Program-made: the position numbers and the translations under genes | Notes under the pieces: generated by a model | What the model was told of the DNA's origin: nothing | The model's input: the letters and a program-made list of their open reading frames with translations, nothing else | The model's database searches: none | Shown: positions 36,162 to 45,726 of the stretch, piece after piece | How positions within the stretch are numbered: position 1 is the first letter of the stretch | How the letters are laid out: the number at the start of each line of letters is the position of its first letter | Assembly (NCBI GenBank): GCA_900472605.1 | Contig: UCJD01000033.1 | Span: 62,001 to 126,000, forward strand | Length of the DNA stretch: 64,000 nucleotides | Source of the DNA: Hyphomicrobiales bacterium | Lineage (GTDB): Bacteria; Pseudomonadota; Alphaproteobacteria; Rhizobiales; Rhizobiaceae | Direction of reading: 5' to 3'

Positions 36162-36191
36162 CGGCGAGAGAAAGGGGCCTTTCTTTCGCCG
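36162..36191 (+). promoter_or_regulatory. Strong hairpin in the lptD-surA gap
   Basis: A 30-nt near-perfect hairpin (CGGCGA...TCGCCG outer stem, AGAAAGG/CCTTTCT inner stem) begins 14 nt after lptD. There is no T-run after it, so it is more likely a transcript-stabilising or attenuating structure than a full terminator. The gap to surA is 184 nt. Confidence 0.55.
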
Positions 36192-36331
36192 TAACGCTAT
36201 GCAGGACATTGTGGCCATTGGATATATGCGGCATATGCTGCTGCGTCTCGAAGGCAGCAACGCTGACGTTATCTCGGTAAGATAGGCGCGCCGCGACGCG
36301 AAAGCGCGGCGTCAATGGGAAGGGTCGACAG

Positions 36332-37282
36332 ATGATTGGCGCGAAAAACACCGTAAGAACGATGATTGCAGGCTTGGCATTTGCCACTGTCGCGGGCTTG
36401 GCGCTGCCGAAGGCCAGCGTGGCCTATGCCGCGAGCGAAGTCCGAGTGGTCGTCAACGGTACGGCTCTCACCAGCGGTGACGTGGCCAAGCGCCAGGCGT
36501 TCCTGCGCCTGCAGCACCAGAAGGCGGATGCCAAGGCCGCTGAAGACCAACTTGTCGAGCAGACGCTTAAGGAGCAGGAAATCGCGCGCGTTCGCATGTC
36601 GGTGTCCAAGGACGACGTAGACGCCTCCTTCGCGCGCTTCGCAACTGGCAACAAGCTGACGACCGCGCAGATGACGCAGATCCTCAATCAGGCCGGCGTC
36701 GGCGTCGATCACTTCAAGGCATTCATCGCCGTGCAGATGAGCTGGCCGCGCCTCGTGAACGCCCGCTATGGCAACAGCAACAAGATGTCGAACGCCGACC
36801 TCGTTGCCCGCATGATGGAAAACAACAAGCAGAAGCCGGAAACCACCGAGTATATTCTGCAACAGATGATCTTCGTCGTGCCCGCCAGCAAGAAGGGCAT
36901 CGTCGGCAAGCGCAAGAGCGAAGCGGAAGCCTCGCGCTCCAAGTATCCGGGTTGCGAGCAGGCCAAGGTTTTCGCCGCGACGATGCGTGACGTGTCCGTT
37001 CGCGACCTCGGCCGCATGCTAGCGCCGGAACTGCCGCCAGAGTGGAAGCCGCTTGTCGAACAGGCAAAGGGCAACACCACTGCGACACGCGTGACGGAGA
37101 AGGGCGTGGAATATCTCGCGATCTGCAGCCAGCGCCAGGTCTCCGACGACCAGGCCGCCGAAATGGTCTTCCGCGAAGAGGATCTGAACAAGGCCAAGGA
37201 CAAGAACGCTCCGCAGGAAAACGCCAACGCCACCAAGTATCTCGACGAACTGCGCAAGAAAGCGCAGATCATTCGCCGCTGA
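36332..37282 (+). CDS. surA: SurA-like periplasmic chaperone
   Basis: This 316-residue protein has a signal sequence (AGLAFATVAGLALPKASVAYA) and the SurA N-terminal helical domain: VVVNGTALTSGDVAKRQAFLRL, then basic helices. A recognisable parvulin (PPIase) core is poorly conserved (YILQQMIFVVPA region). Its place between lptD and pdxA is the same as surA in many proteobacteria. It would deliver barrels such as LptD to the BAM complex. Its TGA overlaps the pdxA ATG. Confidence 0.85.
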   Translation: MIGAKNTVRTMIAGLAFATVAGLALPKASVAYAASEVRVVVNGTALTSGDVAKRQAFLRLQHQKADAKAAEDQLVEQTLKEQEIARVRMSVSKDDVDASFARFATGNKLTTAQMTQILNQAGVGVDHFKAFIAVQMSWPRLVNARYGNSNKMSNADLVARMMENNKQKPETTEYILQQMIFVVPASKKGIVGKRKSEAEASRSKYPGCEQAKVFAATMRDVSVRDLGRMLAPELPPEWKPLVEQAKGNTTATRVTEKGVEYLAICSQRQVSDDQAAEMVFREEDLNKAKDKNAPQENANATKYLDELRKKAQIIRR

Positions 37283-38313
37283 TGCCAACGACGCTCGCCT
37301 TTTCGCGCCCGCTTGCACTGAGCCAGGGCGATCCCGCCGGGATCGGCCCTGACGTCACACTAATGGCCTGGCTGCGCCGTCGCGAGCTCGGCCTGCCGCC
37401 CTTTATCTTTATCGGCGATCCTGATGTCCTTGCCACCCGCGCGCGGATGCTGGACCTGACCGTTGCTATCCGCGAAACGGATTGCGCCGGCGCGATCGAC
37501 GCATTTGCCGACGCCGTCCCCGTGCTGCCCATTCCTGCAGGTATCGAAGTCATCGCCGGTGAAGCCCATGTCGCCACGGCCAGAGGGACGATCGCCGCGA
37601 TCGAACAGGCTGTGTCGCTGACGATGAGCGGCGAAGCACTGGCCGTCGTCACCAATCCGATCGCCAAGTCGGTGCTCTACGAGGGCGGCTTCCGTTTTCC
37701 AGGGCATACCGAGTTTCTGGCCGAGCTCGCAAAGCGCGCCACCGGCACGCCTGTGACCCCCGTCATGATGCTCGCCGGGCCGAAGCTTCGCGCGATCCCC
37801 GTTACCATCCACATCCCGATCAAGGATGTGCCGCAGGCGCTGACGGCGGAGCTGATCGTCGAGACGTGCCGGATCGCACATGCCGATCTCGTGCAGCGCT
37901 TCGGCATCGCCAATCCACGCCTTGCCGTCGCGGGCCTCAATCCGCATGCCGGCGAAGATGGGGCGATCGGCAAGGAAGACGCCAACGTTATCCACCCCGC
38001 GATCCAGTTCCTTCGCGCCGAAGGTATCGATGCAATCGGCCCCCTGCCCGCCGACACCATGTTCCATGACGAAGCCCGTGCGCGCTACGACGTGGCGGTC
38101 TGCATGTATCACGATCAGGCGCTGATCCCGGCCAAGGCGCTCGGCTTCGACGATGCCGTCAACGTGACGCTTGGCCTGCCGTTCATCCGCACATCCCCCG
38201 ACCACGGCACAGCCTTCGGCATCGCCGGCAAGGGGCTGGCGCGCGAAAGCAGCCTGGTTGCCGCGCTGAAGCTCGCCGGACATCTCGGTCGCGTCTCCAA
38301 GAGCAATCCCTGA
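37282..38313 (+). CDS. pdxA: 4-hydroxythreonine-4-phosphate dehydrogenase
   Basis: This PdxA oxidises 4-phosphohydroxy-L-threonine in pyridoxal phosphate synthesis. The 343-residue protein has SQGDPAGIGPDVTL at its start, a metal-site FPGHTEFLAEL, and the C-terminal TSPDHGTAFGIAGKG. The ATG at 37282 shares a base with the surA stop, and the stop shares one with rsmA. A longer frame from 37042 is inside surA and is rejected. Confidence 0.96.
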   Translation: MPTTLAFSRPLALSQGDPAGIGPDVTLMAWLRRRELGLPPFIFIGDPDVLATRARMLDLTVAIRETDCAGAIDAFADAVPVLPIPAGIEVIAGEAHVATARGTIAAIEQAVSLTMSGEALAVVTNPIAKSVLYEGGFRFPGHTEFLAELAKRATGTPVTPVMMLAGPKLRAIPVTIHIPIKDVPQALTAELIVETCRIAHADLVQRFGIANPRLAVAGLNPHAGEDGAIGKEDANVIHPAIQFLRAEGIDAIGPLPADTMFHDEARARYDVAVCMYHDQALIPAKALGFDDAVNVTLGLPFIRTSPDHGTAFGIAGKGLARESSLVAALKLAGHLGRVSKSNP

Positions 38314-39140
38314 TGGCGGCACTCGACGGATTGCCGCCGCTGAGCGACGTCATCAGGCGGCATGGCCTGGATGCGCGCAAGGCGCTTGGGCAGAACTTCA
38401 TCCTCGACCTCAACCTCACGCAGAAGGTAGCGCGCAACGCAGGCCCGCTCGAAGATGCGACGGTGTTCGAAGTCGGCCCTGGTCCCGGCGGCCTTACGCG
38501 GGCGATCCTCGCGCTCGGCGCCAAGAAGGTCATTGCCGTCGAACGCGACCCGCGTTGCCTGCCGGCGCTTGCCGAAGTATCGGCGCATTATCCCGGCCGG
38601 CTCGAGGTGATCGAGGGCGATGCGTTGACCACCGATTTCGAGGCGCTGGCGCCCGAGGGGCCGGTGAAGATCATTGCCAACCTTCCATACAATGTCGGGA
38701 CCCAGCTTCTGGTGAACTGGTTGTTGCCAAAGCAATGGCCGCCATTCTGGCAGTCGTTGACGCTGATGTTTCAGAAGGAAGTCGGGCTCCGTATCGTCGC
38801 CGATGAGGAGAACGATCATTACGGACGGCTGGGCGTGCTTTGTGGCTGGCGTACGAACGCGCACATGGCCTTCGACATCCCGCCGCAGGCATTCACGCCT
38901 CCGCCAAAGGTAACCTCCACGGTGGTGCATCTGACGCCGAACGAGAACCCGATCCCCTGCTCCGTCGCCAATCTCGAAAAAGTGACCCAGGCAGCATTCG
39001 GCCAGCGCCGAAAGATGCTGCGACAAAGCCTGAAGCCGATCGGCGGCGAGAAGCTGCTCGAGAAGGCCGGCATCGATCCGCAAAGGCGCGCCGAGACGCT
39101 TTCTGTCGAAGAGTTCTGCCGCCTCGCAAACAGCCTGTAG
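38313..39140 (+). CDS. rsmA: 16S rRNA dimethyladenosine transferase
   Basis: RsmA (KsgA) dimethylates A1518 and A1519 of 16S rRNA. The 275-residue protein has ALGQNFILD, the SAM motif EVGPGPGGLT, and the catalytic NLPYNV. It is the last gene of the lptF-to-rsmA chain and converges on gmk with a 47-nt gap and no strong terminator. Confidence 0.97.
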   Translation: MAALDGLPPLSDVIRRHGLDARKALGQNFILDLNLTQKVARNAGPLEDATVFEVGPGPGGLTRAILALGAKKVIAVERDPRCLPALAEVSAHYPGRLEVIEGDALTTDFEALAPEGPVKIIANLPYNVGTQLLVNWLLPKQWPPFWQSLTLMFQKEVGLRIVADEENDHYGRLGVLCGWRTNAHMAFDIPPQAFTPPPKVTSTVVHLTPNENPIPCSVANLEKVTQAAFGQRRKMLRQSLKPIGGEKLLEKAGIDPQRRAETLSVEEFCRLANSL

Positions 39141-39187
39141 AGGCGAGGTATCGCCGAATTCGCGGCGGCAGATTGAATTTCACGAAT

Positions 39188-39868
39188 TTACAGATTCGGC
39201 TCTTCGGTCAGCAGCCCGTTCACAAAATCAAACAGGCCATGGCGCCGGTCACGACGTACGCGCTCGGCATTGACGATGCAACTCACGTTGCGAAATGCCT
39301 CATCGAGGTCGTCGTTGACGATGACGTAGTCATATTCACGCCAACGCTCGATCTCGGCACGAGAGTTCAAGAGCCGCGTGCGAATGACCTCTTCTGAATC
39401 TTCGGCTCGCCGGTGGAGACGGGACTGCAGCTCGGTCATGGTCGGCGGTAGCACAAAGATCGATACGATATCGGCCTTCATCTTTTCCTGCAGTTGCAGC
39501 GCCCCCTGCCAGTCAATGTCGAACAGCATGTCGCGGCCAGCCGCCATGGCGGCTTCTACGGGCTCGCGCGGCGTGCCATAGAAATTGCCGTGAACTTCTG
39601 CCCACTCGAGCAGATCACCCGCATCGCGCATTCTCTCGAACTGCGGGACGCTGATGAAGTGGTAATGCTTGCCTGCGATCTCGCTCGGCCGCTTGGCCCT
39701 CGTCGTCACACTGATGGAAATCTCGAGACTGTGGTCGTCCCTCAAGAGATTGCCTGCAATGGTCGACTTTCCAGCGCCCGAAGGCGAGGATAGAACGAGC
39801 ATCAGACCGCGACGGGCGATCTTCGTGGGGGGGCTCGACGTCTGGGGGCTCGACGGGGTCGGGCTCAT
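39188..39868 (-). CDS. gmk: Guanylate kinase
   Basis: It phosphorylates GMP to GDP. The 226-residue protein has the P-loop SSPSGAGKST (about 28-37), the GMP-binding region SVTTRAKRPSEI, and WAEVHGNFYGTP. The first 20 residues are a Ser/Pro-rich extension. It starts 3 nt after the yicC stop, so it is co-transcribed. Confidence 0.96.
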   Translation of the reverse strand: MSPTPSSPQTSSPPTKIARRGLMLVLSSPSGAGKSTIAGNLLRDDHSLEISISVTTRAKRPSEIAGKHYHFISVPQFERMRDAGDLLEWAEVHGNFYGTPREPVEAAMAAGRDMLFDIDWQGALQLQEKMKADIVSIFVLPPTMTELQSRLHRRAEDSEEVIRTRLLNSRAEIERWREYDYVIVNDDLDEAFRNVSCIVNAERVRRDRRHGLFDFVNGLLTEEPNL

Positions 39869-39871
39869 GGC

Positions 39872-40759
39872 TCACTCCAAATTCTGAACTTGCTCGCGGA
39901 ACTGGTCGATGACCACTTTCAACTCGATGCCGGCCGCTGTCACGGCAGCCGCATTGGACTTCGAGCATATTGTATTCGATTCCCGGTTAAATTCCTGTGC
40001 AAGGAAATCGAGCTTGCGGCCGATTGGGCCACCCTTGGCGAGCAGATCGCGCGCGGCGGCCACATGCGCCTTCAGGCGGTCGATCTCCTCGCGCAAATCA
40101 GCCTTGGTCGCCAGGATCGCCGCCTCGGCGTGGAGCCTGTCCTGGTCGAACTTGCCGGATGCATCCATCAGCATCGCGACCTGCGCGGCAAGCCGCCCCG
40201 CGATCTCGCGGGGCGAGCGCGACGGGTCGCTTTCCACGACCTCAGTCAGGCGCTCGATGATCGCCACCTGATCGAGGAGCACGCGGGATAGCGCCGCCCC
40301 TTCCTGCTCGCGCATATGACGAAGGTCCGTCAGTGCCAGCGTCAGGCCATCCATGACATCGGCATCGCGCGCGGCGATGGCTTCCGGGCTATCCTCGGTC
40401 TCTCGGAAATCGACGATGCCGCGAATGCCAAGGAGCGTATCGAGCTTCAGCGGCGCCGGGTCGATGATATCAGCCAGCTGATCGCGCAGCGACAGAACGG
40501 CGGCCAGCGCCTCCTGGTTCAGAACTGCTTCGACGCGGCTCTCGGGCGATGAGACGGACAGCAACACCTGCATATTGCCGCGGCTGAACTGCTCGCCGGC
40601 CAATCGCTTGACGTCGGTCTCCAGCCGCTCGAGGCCCGGCGGCAGGCGCAGACGGATATCAAGCCCCTTGCCGTTTACCGAGCGCAGTTCCCAGGCCCAG
40701 CGCCAGCGATCGGTCGTACCCTCGCGTCGCGCAAAACCCGTCATGGACTGCAAAGCCAT
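39872..40759 (-). CDS. yicC: YicC-family endoribonuclease
   Basis: This 295-residue YicC/YloC protein has the conserved start MALQSMTGFARREGT and the C-terminal LDFLAQEFNRESNTICSKS, both strong family marks. E. coli YicC is a ribonuclease acting on small RNAs. It lies between mltG and gmk, as is common in alphaproteobacteria. Confidence 0.94.
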   Translation of the reverse strand: MALQSMTGFARREGTTDRWRWAWELRSVNGKGLDIRLRLPPGLERLETDVKRLAGEQFSRGNMQVLLSVSSPESRVEAVLNQEALAAVLSLRDQLADIIDPAPLKLDTLLGIRGIVDFRETEDSPEAIAARDADVMDGLTLALTDLRHMREQEGAALSRVLLDQVAIIERLTEVVESDPSRSPREIAGRLAAQVAMLMDASGKFDQDRLHAEAAILATKADLREEIDRLKAHVAAARDLLAKGGPIGRKLDFLAQEFNRESNTICSKSNAAAVTAAGIELKVVIDQFREQVQNLE

Positions 40760-40778
40760 GGAAGCCTCCGATTATCGG

Positions 40779-42020
40779 TTAGTTTCTCTTTTTCTTCGGA
40801 GCCGGAGCGGGCGTTGCCGGCGCATCAGCGGGCGTTGCCGCCTCTGGCTGTCCATCGACCGCCACATTCGGATCGGCTCCCTTGTCGGCTTCCAGCTTGC
40901 GCCAGCGCCGGACATTGGCGTTGTGATCCTCAAGCGTGGCGGCGAAGACGTGACCACCCGTGCCGTCGGCCACGAAATAGAGGTCCTGCGTCTTCCAGGG
41001 ATTGGCGACGGCCTCGAGCGCATCGCGACCAGGATTGGCGATCGGCGTCGGCGGCAGGCCCTTGATCACATAGGTGTTGAAGGGCGTCTCTTTCTTGAGG
41101 TCCGACTGGTAGATCGGCCGGTCGGCCGGCTTGCCGTCGCCGCCGAACAATCCGTAGATGATCGTCGGGTCGGACTGCAGGCGCATGCCTTTGCCCAAGC
41201 GGTTCAGGAAGACCGAAGCGACATGGGCGCGTTCATCGGGAACACCGGTTTCCTTCTCGACGATGGAGGCGAGAACGATCATCTCGTCCTTCGACTTGAA
41301 GGGCAGCGAGGGATCGCGCTTGTCCCAGATCTGGTCCACGAGCTTCTGCTGGGCCGCGGCCATCTGCTCGATGATTTCGGCGCGCTTGGTGCCGCGCGAG
41401 AATTTGTAGGTATCGGGACGCAGGCTTCCTTCCGCCGGCAGGACTGCCGGGAGATCGCCCTCCAGCACTTGGTCCTCGTTCATGCGGTTGAACATCTGGC
41501 GGACGCTGAGGCCTTCGGGAAAAGAGATCGAATAGAGGATGGACTTGCCGGATTTCAGCAGCTCCATGATCTCGTTCATCGAGGCATGCGCCTTGATCTC
41601 GTATTCACCGGCCTTGAGGCTTTCGCCTTCGTTCAGATGGGTCGCGGTGAGATAGCGAAAGACGCGGCCATCCGAGATGATGTTGTTGCGCTCGAGATTG
41701 AAGGCGATCTCGGTGATGCCGGCGCCGTTGCGCACGATGAAATTGGTGTTGGCTTCCAGCGGGCCGGGGCTCTGGTAGGTGGAAATCGCGTAGTAGAAGA
41801 CGACGACGGCGGCGGCACAGCCGAGCACGACCAGCGTCATCAGGAAGTTCAGGAAGATGACGACCTGGCTTCTGGCCTTCTTCGAGCGCTTCGGCGGCTC
41901 CGGCACGCGCTCAGGGCGCAGCGCTTCGGTAGGCGATTTCGGAATGATCGGGCCACTCTGCGACTGCTGACCCTGCTGGCCGGTCGTGTCGTTGCTCTGG
42001 TTCGTATCGCTCACCGGCAA
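40779..42020 (-). CDS. mltG: Endolytic transglycosylase MltG
   Basis: This inner-membrane murein lytic enzyme is thought to terminate glycan chains. The 413-residue protein has a cytoplasmic N-terminus of about 45 residues, one TM helix (VIFLNFLMTLVVLGCAAAVV), and a YceG domain with the catalytic region LASIVEKETG and RLQSDPTIIYG. A Pro/Ala-rich tail ends PAPKKKRN. It follows fabF on the same strand. Confidence 0.94.
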   Translation of the reverse strand: MPVSDTNQSNDTTGQQGQQSQSGPIIPKSPTEALRPERVPEPPKRSKKARSQVVIFLNFLMTLVVLGCAAAVVVFYYAISTYQSPGPLEANTNFIVRNGAGITEIAFNLERNNIISDGRVFRYLTATHLNEGESLKAGEYEIKAHASMNEIMELLKSGKSILYSISFPEGLSVRQMFNRMNEDQVLEGDLPAVLPAEGSLRPDTYKFSRGTKRAEIIEQMAAAQQKLVDQIWDKRDPSLPFKSKDEMIVLASIVEKETGVPDERAHVASVFLNRLGKGMRLQSDPTIIYGLFGGDGKPADRPIYQSDLKKETPFNTYVIKGLPPTPIANPGRDALEAVANPWKTQDLYFVADGTGGHVFAATLEDHNANVRRWRKLEADKGADPNVAVDGQPEAATPADAPATPAPAPKKKRN

Positions 42021-42131
42021 TCCTCTAAATTTGGCCCCAAAAGCTGCTTCTTGCGAAGCAATGCGGCGAAATGCGGGTGGGCAGCCATCGGATGGGACTG
42101 CCCTGCCCGTTGCGGACGTCGACGGTCAGTC

Positions 42132-43394
42132 TCAGGCGACGTAGCGGCGCAGCACCAGCGATGCGTTTGTACCGCCGAATCCGAAGGAATTCGACAGTGC
42201 CACGTTCACTTCCCGTTGACGCGCCTTGTGCGGAACGAGATCGATCTTCGTCTCCCGCTCGGGGTTGTCGAGATTGAGCGTCGGCGGCACGACGTTGTCG
42301 CGGATCGAAAGCGTCGCGAAGATCGCCTCGATGGCGCCGGCAGCACCCAAAAGGTGACCGGTGGCGGACTTGGTCGAGGACATGGAGATCTTCGAGGCCG
42401 CATCGCCAACCAGGCGCTCAACGGCGCCGAGTTCGATCGTGTCGGCCATGGTCGATGTGCCGTGCGCGTTGATGTAGTCGATATCTGATGGCGTCAGGCC
42501 AGCACGCTTTAGCGCCATCGCCATGCAGCGGCCAGCGCCCTCACCGTCTTCCGACGGCGCGGTGATGTGATAGGCGTCGCCCGACAGGCCGTAACCGACA
42601 ACTTCGGCATATATGCGGGCGCCACGCGCCAGGGCGTGTTCCAGCTCTTCCAGAACAACGATGCCGGCGCCCTCGCCCATGACGAAGCCGTCGCGGTCCT
42701 TGTCGTAGGGGCGCGAGGCCTTGGTGGGGTCGTCGTTGTGCTGCGTGGACAACGCCTTGCAGGCCGCGAAGCCCGCAAGCGAGATTCGGCTGACCGGCGA
42801 TTCGGTGCCACCGGCGACCATGACATCTGCGTCGCCGAAGGCGATCAGACGGGCAGCATCGCCAATGGCGTGCGCACCGGTCGAGCAGGCGGTGACGACG
42901 GAGTGGTTCGGGCCGCGCAGCTTGTGGCGGATCGAGACCTGTCCGGAGACGAGGTTGATCAGACGGCCGGGAATGAAGAAGGGAGAGATGCGGCGCGGGC
43001 CCTTGTCGCGCAGCGTATAGCCCGCCTCGACAATGCCTTCGATGCCGCCAATGCCGGAGCCGATCAGGACGCCGGTGGCAATCTGGTCTTCATCGGACTC
43101 AGGATGCCAGTTGGCATCGTTGAGCGCCATGTCGGCCGCAGCCATGCCATAGATGATGAAGGGGTCGACCTTGCGCTGCTCCTTGGGCTCCATCCAATCA
43201 TCCTGATTGAAGGTGCCGCCGGTGCCGTCGCCGACGGGAATGCGGCAGGCGATCTTGGCAGGAAGGTCATCGACTTCGAACTCGGTTACGAGGCGTGCGC
43301 CGTTCTCACCTGCAAGCAGGCGAGCCCATGTCACTTCCGTTCCGCATCCCAAGGGAGACACCATCCCGGTGCCCGTGATTACCACCCGTCTCAT
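42132..43394 (-). CDS. fabF: 3-oxoacyl-[ACP] synthase II
   Basis: It is the condensing enzyme of fatty acid elongation. The protein of about 420 residues starts MRRVVITGTGMVSPLG; an ATG three codons upstream at 43403 is possible. The catalytic triad is visible: Cys in VVTACSTGAH, His in INAHGTSTM, and His in KSATGHLLGA. It lies 93 nt after acpP, beyond the acpP terminator, so it may depend on read-through or its own promoter. Confidence 0.96.
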   Translation of the reverse strand: MRRVVITGTGMVSPLGCGTEVTWARLLAGENGARLVTEFEVDDLPAKIACRIPVGDGTGGTFNQDDWMEPKEQRKVDPFIIYGMAAADMALNDANWHPESDEDQIATGVLIGSGIGGIEGIVEAGYTLRDKGPRRISPFFIPGRLINLVSGQVSIRHKLRGPNHSVVTACSTGAHAIGDAARLIAFGDADVMVAGGTESPVSRISLAGFAACKALSTQHNDDPTKASRPYDKDRDGFVMGEGAGIVVLEELEHALARGARIYAEVVGYGLSGDAYHITAPSEDGEGAGRCMAMALKRAGLTPSDIDYINAHGTSTMADTIELGAVERLVGDAASKISMSSTKSATGHLLGAAGAIEAIFATLSIRDNVVPPTLNLDNPERETKIDLVPHKARQREVNVALSNSFGFGGTNASLVLRRYVA

Positions 43395-43442
43395 CGACTG
43401 CATTCCCCCGCCTTTTGTGTTCTATGGAGACCATGCCAGAAA

Positions 43443-43473
43443 TAAAAAGGGCGGACTCTGGGTCCGCCCTTTC
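43443..43473 (-). terminator. Terminator after acpP
   Basis: On the minus strand a GGGCGGAC/GTCCGCCC stem with flanking AAA/TTT pairing is followed by TTTTTATTT. It lies 15 nt past the acpP stop. It probably limits read-through into fabF and helps keep acpP expressed far above its neighbours. Confidence 0.85.
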
Positions 43474-43487
43474 TCAAATGCGCAGGA

Positions 43488-43724
43488 TTAAGCCTGCGCC
43501 TTTTCGATAAACTTTACAGCGTCGCCGACCGTGAGGATCGAGTCCGCAGCGTCGTCAGGAATTTCAACGCCGAATTCTTCTTCGAACGCCATGACCAGTT
43601 CGACGGTGTCGAGCGAGTCCGCGCCCAGATCGTCGATGAAGCTTGCGCCTTCGACAACCTTGTCGGCGTCGACGCCAAGATGATCAATAACAATTTTCTT
43701 TACGCGTTCTGCGATATCGCTCAT
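43488..43724 (-). CDS. acpP: Acyl carrier protein
   Basis: This 78-residue acidic carrier of fatty acyl chains has the phosphopantetheine attachment Ser37 within DLGADSLDTVELVMA. The start and length match other AcpP proteins. A terminator follows directly, and a 290-nt gap with another terminator separates it from fabG, so it is likely expressed on its own. Confidence 0.98.
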   Translation of the reverse strand: MSDIAERVKKIVIDHLGVDADKVVEGASFIDDLGADSLDTVELVMAFEEEFGVEIPDDAADSILTVGDAVKFIEKAQA

Positions 43725-43982
43725 GTCGGTTTCCTCGACCTTATAATCCTGATCAGAATGCCTTTATGGCACCCTACCCTGTTTCAGCCTGCGGCGCCCT
43801 AAAGCCACCTTCGGCAAACTCGTTATACCCGGCTACCAGAGATGTCCCAGGCTTGCACAAAAGCCCGCCGGGCCGTCTTCTTTCTCGGGAGACTGTTCAC
43901 AGTCAAGGCCCGATTAACACGGTTTATGTCTGCCGCAAAGCCAGAAAATCAACCCCATAAGGTTGGTCAACACGCTATTGCG

Positions 43983-44011
43983 GGGAAAAACGGCCCGAAG
44001 GCCAGTTTTCC
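43983..44011 (-). terminator. Terminator after fabG
   Basis: On the minus strand GAAAACTGGCC pairs with GGCCGTTTTTC around a TTCG loop, and the T-run forms part of the 3' arm. It begins a few nt after the fabG stop. The 290-nt fabG-acpP gap otherwise shows no gene and presumably carries the acpP promoter. Confidence 0.75.
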
Positions 44012-44014
44012 GTT

Positions 44015-44752
44015 TCAGATCATGGCCATGCCGCCATTTACGTGCAGCGTCTGGCCCGTCATGTAGGCCGCTTCCGACGAAGCCAGGTAAGCAACGGCGG
44101 AGGCGACTTCGGCGCCGGTGCCCATGCGCTTCATCGGGATCGCGCCCATGATCGCGTCCTTCTGCTTGTCGTTCAGCTTGCCGGTCATGGCGCTTTCGAT
44201 GAAACCAGGAGCGACGCAATTGACCGTCACGTTGCGGGTGGCGATCTCCTGGGCAAGCGACTTGGTAAAGCCGATCATGCCGGCCTTTGAGGCGCAATAG
44301 TTGGCCTGGCCGGGGTTGCCGGTAACGCCAACGATCGAGGTGATGTTGATGATGCGGCCATAGCGGCGGCGCATCATCGGATGCGTCAGCTCGCGGGTCA
44401 GGCGGAACATCGAGGTCAGGTTGACTTCGATGACGTTGTCCCAGTCCTCGTCGGACATGCGCACGAACAGGCCATCCTTGGTGATGCCGGCGTTGTTGAC
44501 GAGAATGTCGACGCCACCGAGCGCTTCTTCGGCCTTGACGCCGAGCGCCTTGACTTCATCGCGATCGGCAAGGTTTGCCGGGAAGATCTGGACACGGTCA
44601 CCGAGTTCATTGGCGAGCGCTTCGAGCTTCTCGACGCGGGTGCCGTGCAGGCCGACGATGGCGCCCTGCTTGTGCAGGATGCGGGCGATTTCTTCGCCGA
44701 TGCCGCCAGAGGCACCGGTTACCAGAGCCTTGCGGCCGGAGAGATCGAGCAT
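44015..44752 (-). CDS. fabG: 3-oxoacyl-[ACP] reductase
   Basis: FabG is the NADPH-dependent ketoreductase of fatty acid synthesis, 245 residues. It is an SDR with TGASGGIG (cofactor loop), NNAG (NNAGITKDGLF), and the catalytic Ser-Tyr-Lys in NITSIVGVTG and YCASKAG. It starts 29 nt after fabD and is followed by a terminator. Confidence 0.97.
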   Translation of the reverse strand: MLDLSGRKALVTGASGGIGEEIARILHKQGAIVGLHGTRVEKLEALANELGDRVQIFPANLADRDEVKALGVKAEEALGGVDILVNNAGITKDGLFVRMSDEDWDNVIEVNLTSMFRLTRELTHPMMRRRYGRIINITSIVGVTGNPGQANYCASKAGMIGFTKSLAQEIATRNVTVNCVAPGFIESAMTGKLNDKQKDAIMGAIPMKRMGTGAEVASAVAYLASSEAAYMTGQTLHVNGGMAMI

Positions 44753-44781
44753 GGAAGAATTCCTTGTAATCGTTAAATCAA

Positions 44782-45726
44782 TCAGGCCAGAAGAGCGGCG
44801 ACGGCCGCATCGATATCAGCCGGCGTGTTGACCGGGATGCCGGTCACGTTCTTGTCGATGCGGCGCGCGAGGCCGGTGAGAACCTTGCCGGCGCCGAGTT
44901 CGTAAAGCGTGGTCACGCCGTTTGCCGCGAACCATTCAACCGTTTCACGCCAGCGAACCTGGCCAGTCACCTGTTCAACGAGCAGCTTGGCGATTTCTTC
45001 CGCGTCAGTGACGGGTGCTGCGCGCACGTTGGCGATGACAGGCACGACCGGGTTCGATTTCGCGACACCTGCGAGCGCTTCGCGCATCGCATCGGCGGCC
45101 GGCGCCATCAGCGCGGAATGGAACGGTGCGGAGACCGGCAGCAGGATGGCGCGCTTGGCGCCCTTTTCGGTGGCGATAGCCGCGGCCTTTTCGACCGGCG
45201 CCTTCTCACCCGAAATCACGATCTGGCCACCGCCATTGTCATTGGCGATCTGGCAGGCGCCTAGCGCCGAGGCTTCCTCACAGACGGCGATCACGTCGGC
45301 ATGTTCGAGGCCGATGATGGCGGCCATGGCACCGACACCAACGGGGACGGCCGCCTGCATGGCATTGCCGCGGATGCGCAGGAGGCGCGCGGTGTCGGCG
45401 ATCGAGAACATGCCGGCGGCGCAGAGAGCGGAGTATTCGCCGAGCGAGTGGCCGGCGACGTAAGAGACCTTAGCCTTGAGATCGACGCCCTTGGCCTCGA
45501 GCACACGGATGACGGCCATCGATACGGCCATCAGTGCCGGCTGCGCATTGGCGGTCAGCGTCAGCGTTTCCTCGGGACCATTGAAGATGGTCTCCGACAA
45601 CTTCTCGCCGAGAGCGTCATCGACCTCTTCAAAAACGGCGCGCGCCTCGGCAAAATTCTCGGCAAGATCCTTGCCCATGCCGACGGCCTGGCTGCCCTGT
45701 CCGGGGAATGTAAAAGCGATGGTCAT
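44782..45726 (-). CDS. fabD: Malonyl-CoA-ACP transacylase
   Basis: It loads malonyl groups onto ACP. The 314-residue protein has the FPGQGSQ start, catalytic Ser94 in GHSLGEYSAL, and the active-site His in PVSAPFHSALM. A CTTGAC box and an AT-rich stretch lie upstream (45760-45800 on the minus strand), but I cannot fix the promoter. It is the first gene of the fab cluster. Confidence 0.97.
   Translation of the reverse strand: MTIAFTFPGQGSQAVGMGKDLAENFAEARAVFEEVDDALGEKLSETIFNGPEETLTLTANAQPALMAVSMAVIRVLEAKGVDLKAKVSYVAGHSLGEYSALCAAGMFSIADTARLLRIRGNAMQAAVPVGVGAMAAIIGLEHADVIAVCEEASALGACQIANDNGGGQIVISGEKAPVEKAAAIATEKGAKRAILLPVSAPFHSALMAPAADAMREALAGVAKSNPVVPVIANVRAAPVTDAEEIAKLLVEQVTGQVRWRETVEWFAANGVTTLYELGAGKVLTGLARRIDKNVTGIPVNTPADIDAAVAALLA

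Noticed and set aside
33799..36387. Very long open frame (862 codons) antisense to lptD
   Set aside because: It mirrors the codon pattern of lptD, has no recognisable domain and no ribosome site. It is a shadow of GC-rich coding DNA, as are similar frames opposite ppk (1714-3363) and purF (61308-62762).
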